DNA from: Pomacea canaliculata
Taxonomy: Eukaryota; Mollusca; Gastropoda; Architaenioglossa; Ampullariidae
Direction: 5' to 3'
Assembly: GCF_003073045.1 (NCBI RefSeq)
Contig: NC_037592.1
Span: forward strand, 8,162,047 to 8,226,046
Length of the DNA: 64,000 bases
Below the pieces are notes generated by a model that did no database searches, had not been told where the DNA came from, and saw only the letters and a program-made list of their open reading frames with translations. The position numbers and the translations under genes are program-made. Below, in pieces: positions 62,059 to 64,000 of this stretch (position 1 is its first letter; each line of letters begins with the position of its first letter).

Positions 62059-63833
62059 CTAGTTGGAATCTGAATCATGTGTGCATGAGGGCTCCGTGGC
62101 TGGGGAGCCAAGCAGTTCCAGAACATGCTCAACTGGATGTGGCTTCCCATCTTCGCCAACACGGCAAGGTTGGATAATACCTTGTCTGAGAAGAGAATAA
62201 AATGATACCATATCTGATAATACCTCATCTGAAGAGAGAACATAATAATACATCTGATAAAGCAAGGTTGGATAATACCTTGTCTGAGAAGAGAACAAAA
62301 TGATCTGATAAGGCAATCCAAAATCATCTTTATTTTTAACTTTAACTAATGAGTGTGCAAAACAGCTAAGACATTTTAACTGCTTGGACCTGTTGTTCTA
62401 CCACAAATTGTTTTGCAAAAGGGAATCTTAAAAAGGGGGGGAAAAACCCTTAAAATGATCAGAAATAGAAAGTCCTCTATTTTTTTCTTTCAGGGTTTCA
62501 CCTGCATCAGACATAAAGAAACAATATACTTTTTCATCACTTTGTTTCAGCTACATTCCAGCATATATCCAGTGTTGAACTGCTAAATGGATTTAAACAT
62601 AAAAGGTACAATTTTAAGAGCATTTCAGATGATGTAGACTTGACTCACTTCTGCAGCTTGTCCATTGTCTGCAGGAGCTGTTCTGCTTCATACTCCTTCT
62701 GCTCCTCAGACATACCCTCCAAAGGATTGGGTTTATCTTCTTCCCATCGCCCAGTGACAGGGTTTACCCTTTGAAAAGTAGAGAAATAAGAAAAATCATC
62801 TTAAACTATACATACACCAGCAACCCACAATTTACAACACAAATAACTTTGATATTTTCGAATGAAATTGTTAAGGTGTAGATGTAAAATCCATTGATTC
62901 CAGTTGTACAACAGCCATTAATATTGATACTTACTTGTCTTTCAGCTCTGTGTATTCTTCCGTGTCTGAGTCTTCAGAGTCACTGGAGTACTCCCCTTTG
63001 TTATAAGACTCATTCAGCCGAAGCAGTCCCAGCTGAGCCAATAGTCCAGAGCAGTTACCATATCCTGTGTACTTAATCATCCGTGAGACTAGAAAATGAA
63101 TTTTTACAATATCTCAGTCACATAATAAGGATAAATATTGGATTAGTAAAATGAAAGTATATGAACCAGGATTTACAAGTCTTTTCTTGTTTTACAGCTG
63201 ATGATAAGGTAAGACTAAACTTATTTTAAATAACCTGGCTCTGTTGCACAAATATTTTTATTTAAGCTGCACTGTTTCCACAGTTTGCTACTACATCGGC
63301 ATGAATATCAATTCTAAATAAAATTGTCAGAACAACAAGCAGCATAAAGTGAGGGACAAAATATCAAAAACAATTTTCATTAATGAACAAATAATAATCT
63401 TTATGCCTGAAAAACTTGTGATCCATTCTCCTACTTATACAAAACTTGGGCTATAAGCAATGACAAGTCTGAGAAGATCCACTAACCGTTTTCTTTGCAC
63501 AAAACAAACAAGAAGTGAGCAGCCAAATCCTTGACCTCTGTTATAGGGGAAGTCAGCAGTTTACATAATCTGCAAGAATATGAGTATTAAAACAATAAAT
63601 TAATGGTAAATGTACCTTCTTATCACAGCAAATTTATCTCTAGCAATGGTTCTAGATAAAAGACATGAGGCCAAACTTCTAAGTACCAAGATTAGACATT
63701 AATATCAGTGGACATTATATGTCTGAGAAGTATAAAAAAAAGGTCTAGATAAAAACTGAAAAATTCACCTATTACGAAGTGTTGTTCCTTCTTCTGGGAG
63801 CATGCACACCTCACTTCTCAGAGGAGGCAACAC
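62059..63833 (-). CDS. ric8: Ric-8 (synembryn), C-terminal exons, 5' part outside window
   Basis: Exons in reading order: 63833-63769, 63569-63487, 63088-62935, 62768-62649 and 62185-62059. All are in phase, giving the last 182 residues. Landmarks match vertebrate RIC8[54 protein letters not shown] and IIQP. Ric-8 is a cytosolic chaperone and guanine-nucleotide exchange factor for G-protein alpha subunits, built of armadillo/HEAT-like helices. The acidic stretch [13 protein letters not shown] corresponds to the region phosphorylated by CK2 in vertebrate RIC8A. The C-terminus after IIQP is lineage-specific and ends HDSDSN-stop. Exon 62768-62649 would end in an in-frame TGA if not spliced, but its donor GTGAGT is a strong match. 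Confidence 0.92.
62166..62303. repeat. local repeat duplicating the 3' splice site of the last Ric-8 exon
   Basis: About 40 bp at 62166-62205 (aaggttggataatacc...aagaga) recurs at 62264-62303 with one or two differences. A diverged third copy sits near 62212-62246. Each full copy contains the acceptor and the first 20 or so bases of the exon. Confidence 0.8.
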
Positions 63834-64000
63834 CTAAAGACAACACAGCAAAAGAAAATTATTGTAAGATTACTGACATCATCAAGCCCACATAACACTC
63901 CTTTGGTTTAAATACTGAAGCAGATGAAAAAAACAGAAAAACATAGACTAGTCAGCAGCACCAAGTTAAATAGAACTATCTATAAAATGACTGATTTTTC

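Overview
The window is animal nuclear DNA. Genes are split by GT-AG introns, the sequence is AT-rich, and DNA-transposon remnants and microsatellites are common. The gene content (CD225 proteins with a Q/G/Y/P-rich N-terminus, an insect-type aldehyde-oxidase-like molybdo-flavoenzyme, Ric-8) and the transposon types fit an invertebrate. A mollusc is my best guess, from general impression only.

Left part (about 1.9-31 kb, + strand): a tandem array of five four-exon genes of the CD225/dispanin family, the family that includes IFITM and proline-rich transmembrane proteins. Each has a 5-codon first exon, a Q/G/Y/P-rich second exon, a third exon with the first hydrophobic segment (CCxWPIG), and a fourth exon with the conserved loop and the transmembrane helix. 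Copies 2 and 3 look intact. Copy 1 has lost 11 nt relative to its paralogs, but a 3' splice site 20 nt upstream restores the frame. Copy 4 is damaged in exons 3-4 and copy 5 in exon 2. Their intact halves are complementary and in the same splice phase.

Middle part (32.7-52.4 kb, - strand): one large gene of the xanthine dehydrogenase/aldehyde oxidase family. I traced 32 coding exons with consistent splice phases, plus a tentative last exon (about 1,300 residues). It carries two [2Fe-2S] motif sets, the FAD domain and the molybdopterin domain. Before the first Fe-S domain there is an unusual CxxC...CxxC zinc-ribbon-like extension. One exon of about 35 codons, expected between 37.7 and 39.6 kb, was not found. 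A block of this gene (exon 27 with flanking introns) has been copied into the CD225 array, where the exon copy is dead.

Right part: 53.6-62 kb holds no gene I can recognise. At 62.06-63.83 kb (- strand) lie the last five exons of Ric-8 (synembryn), whose 5' part is outside the window.

Mobile elements with clear ends: two Tigger/pogo-like elements with TA target duplications (the second keeps a broken transposase remnant), four hAT-type elements, of which two are nested inside other elements, and one further terminal-inverted-repeat element. No tRNA, rRNA or CRISPR was seen.
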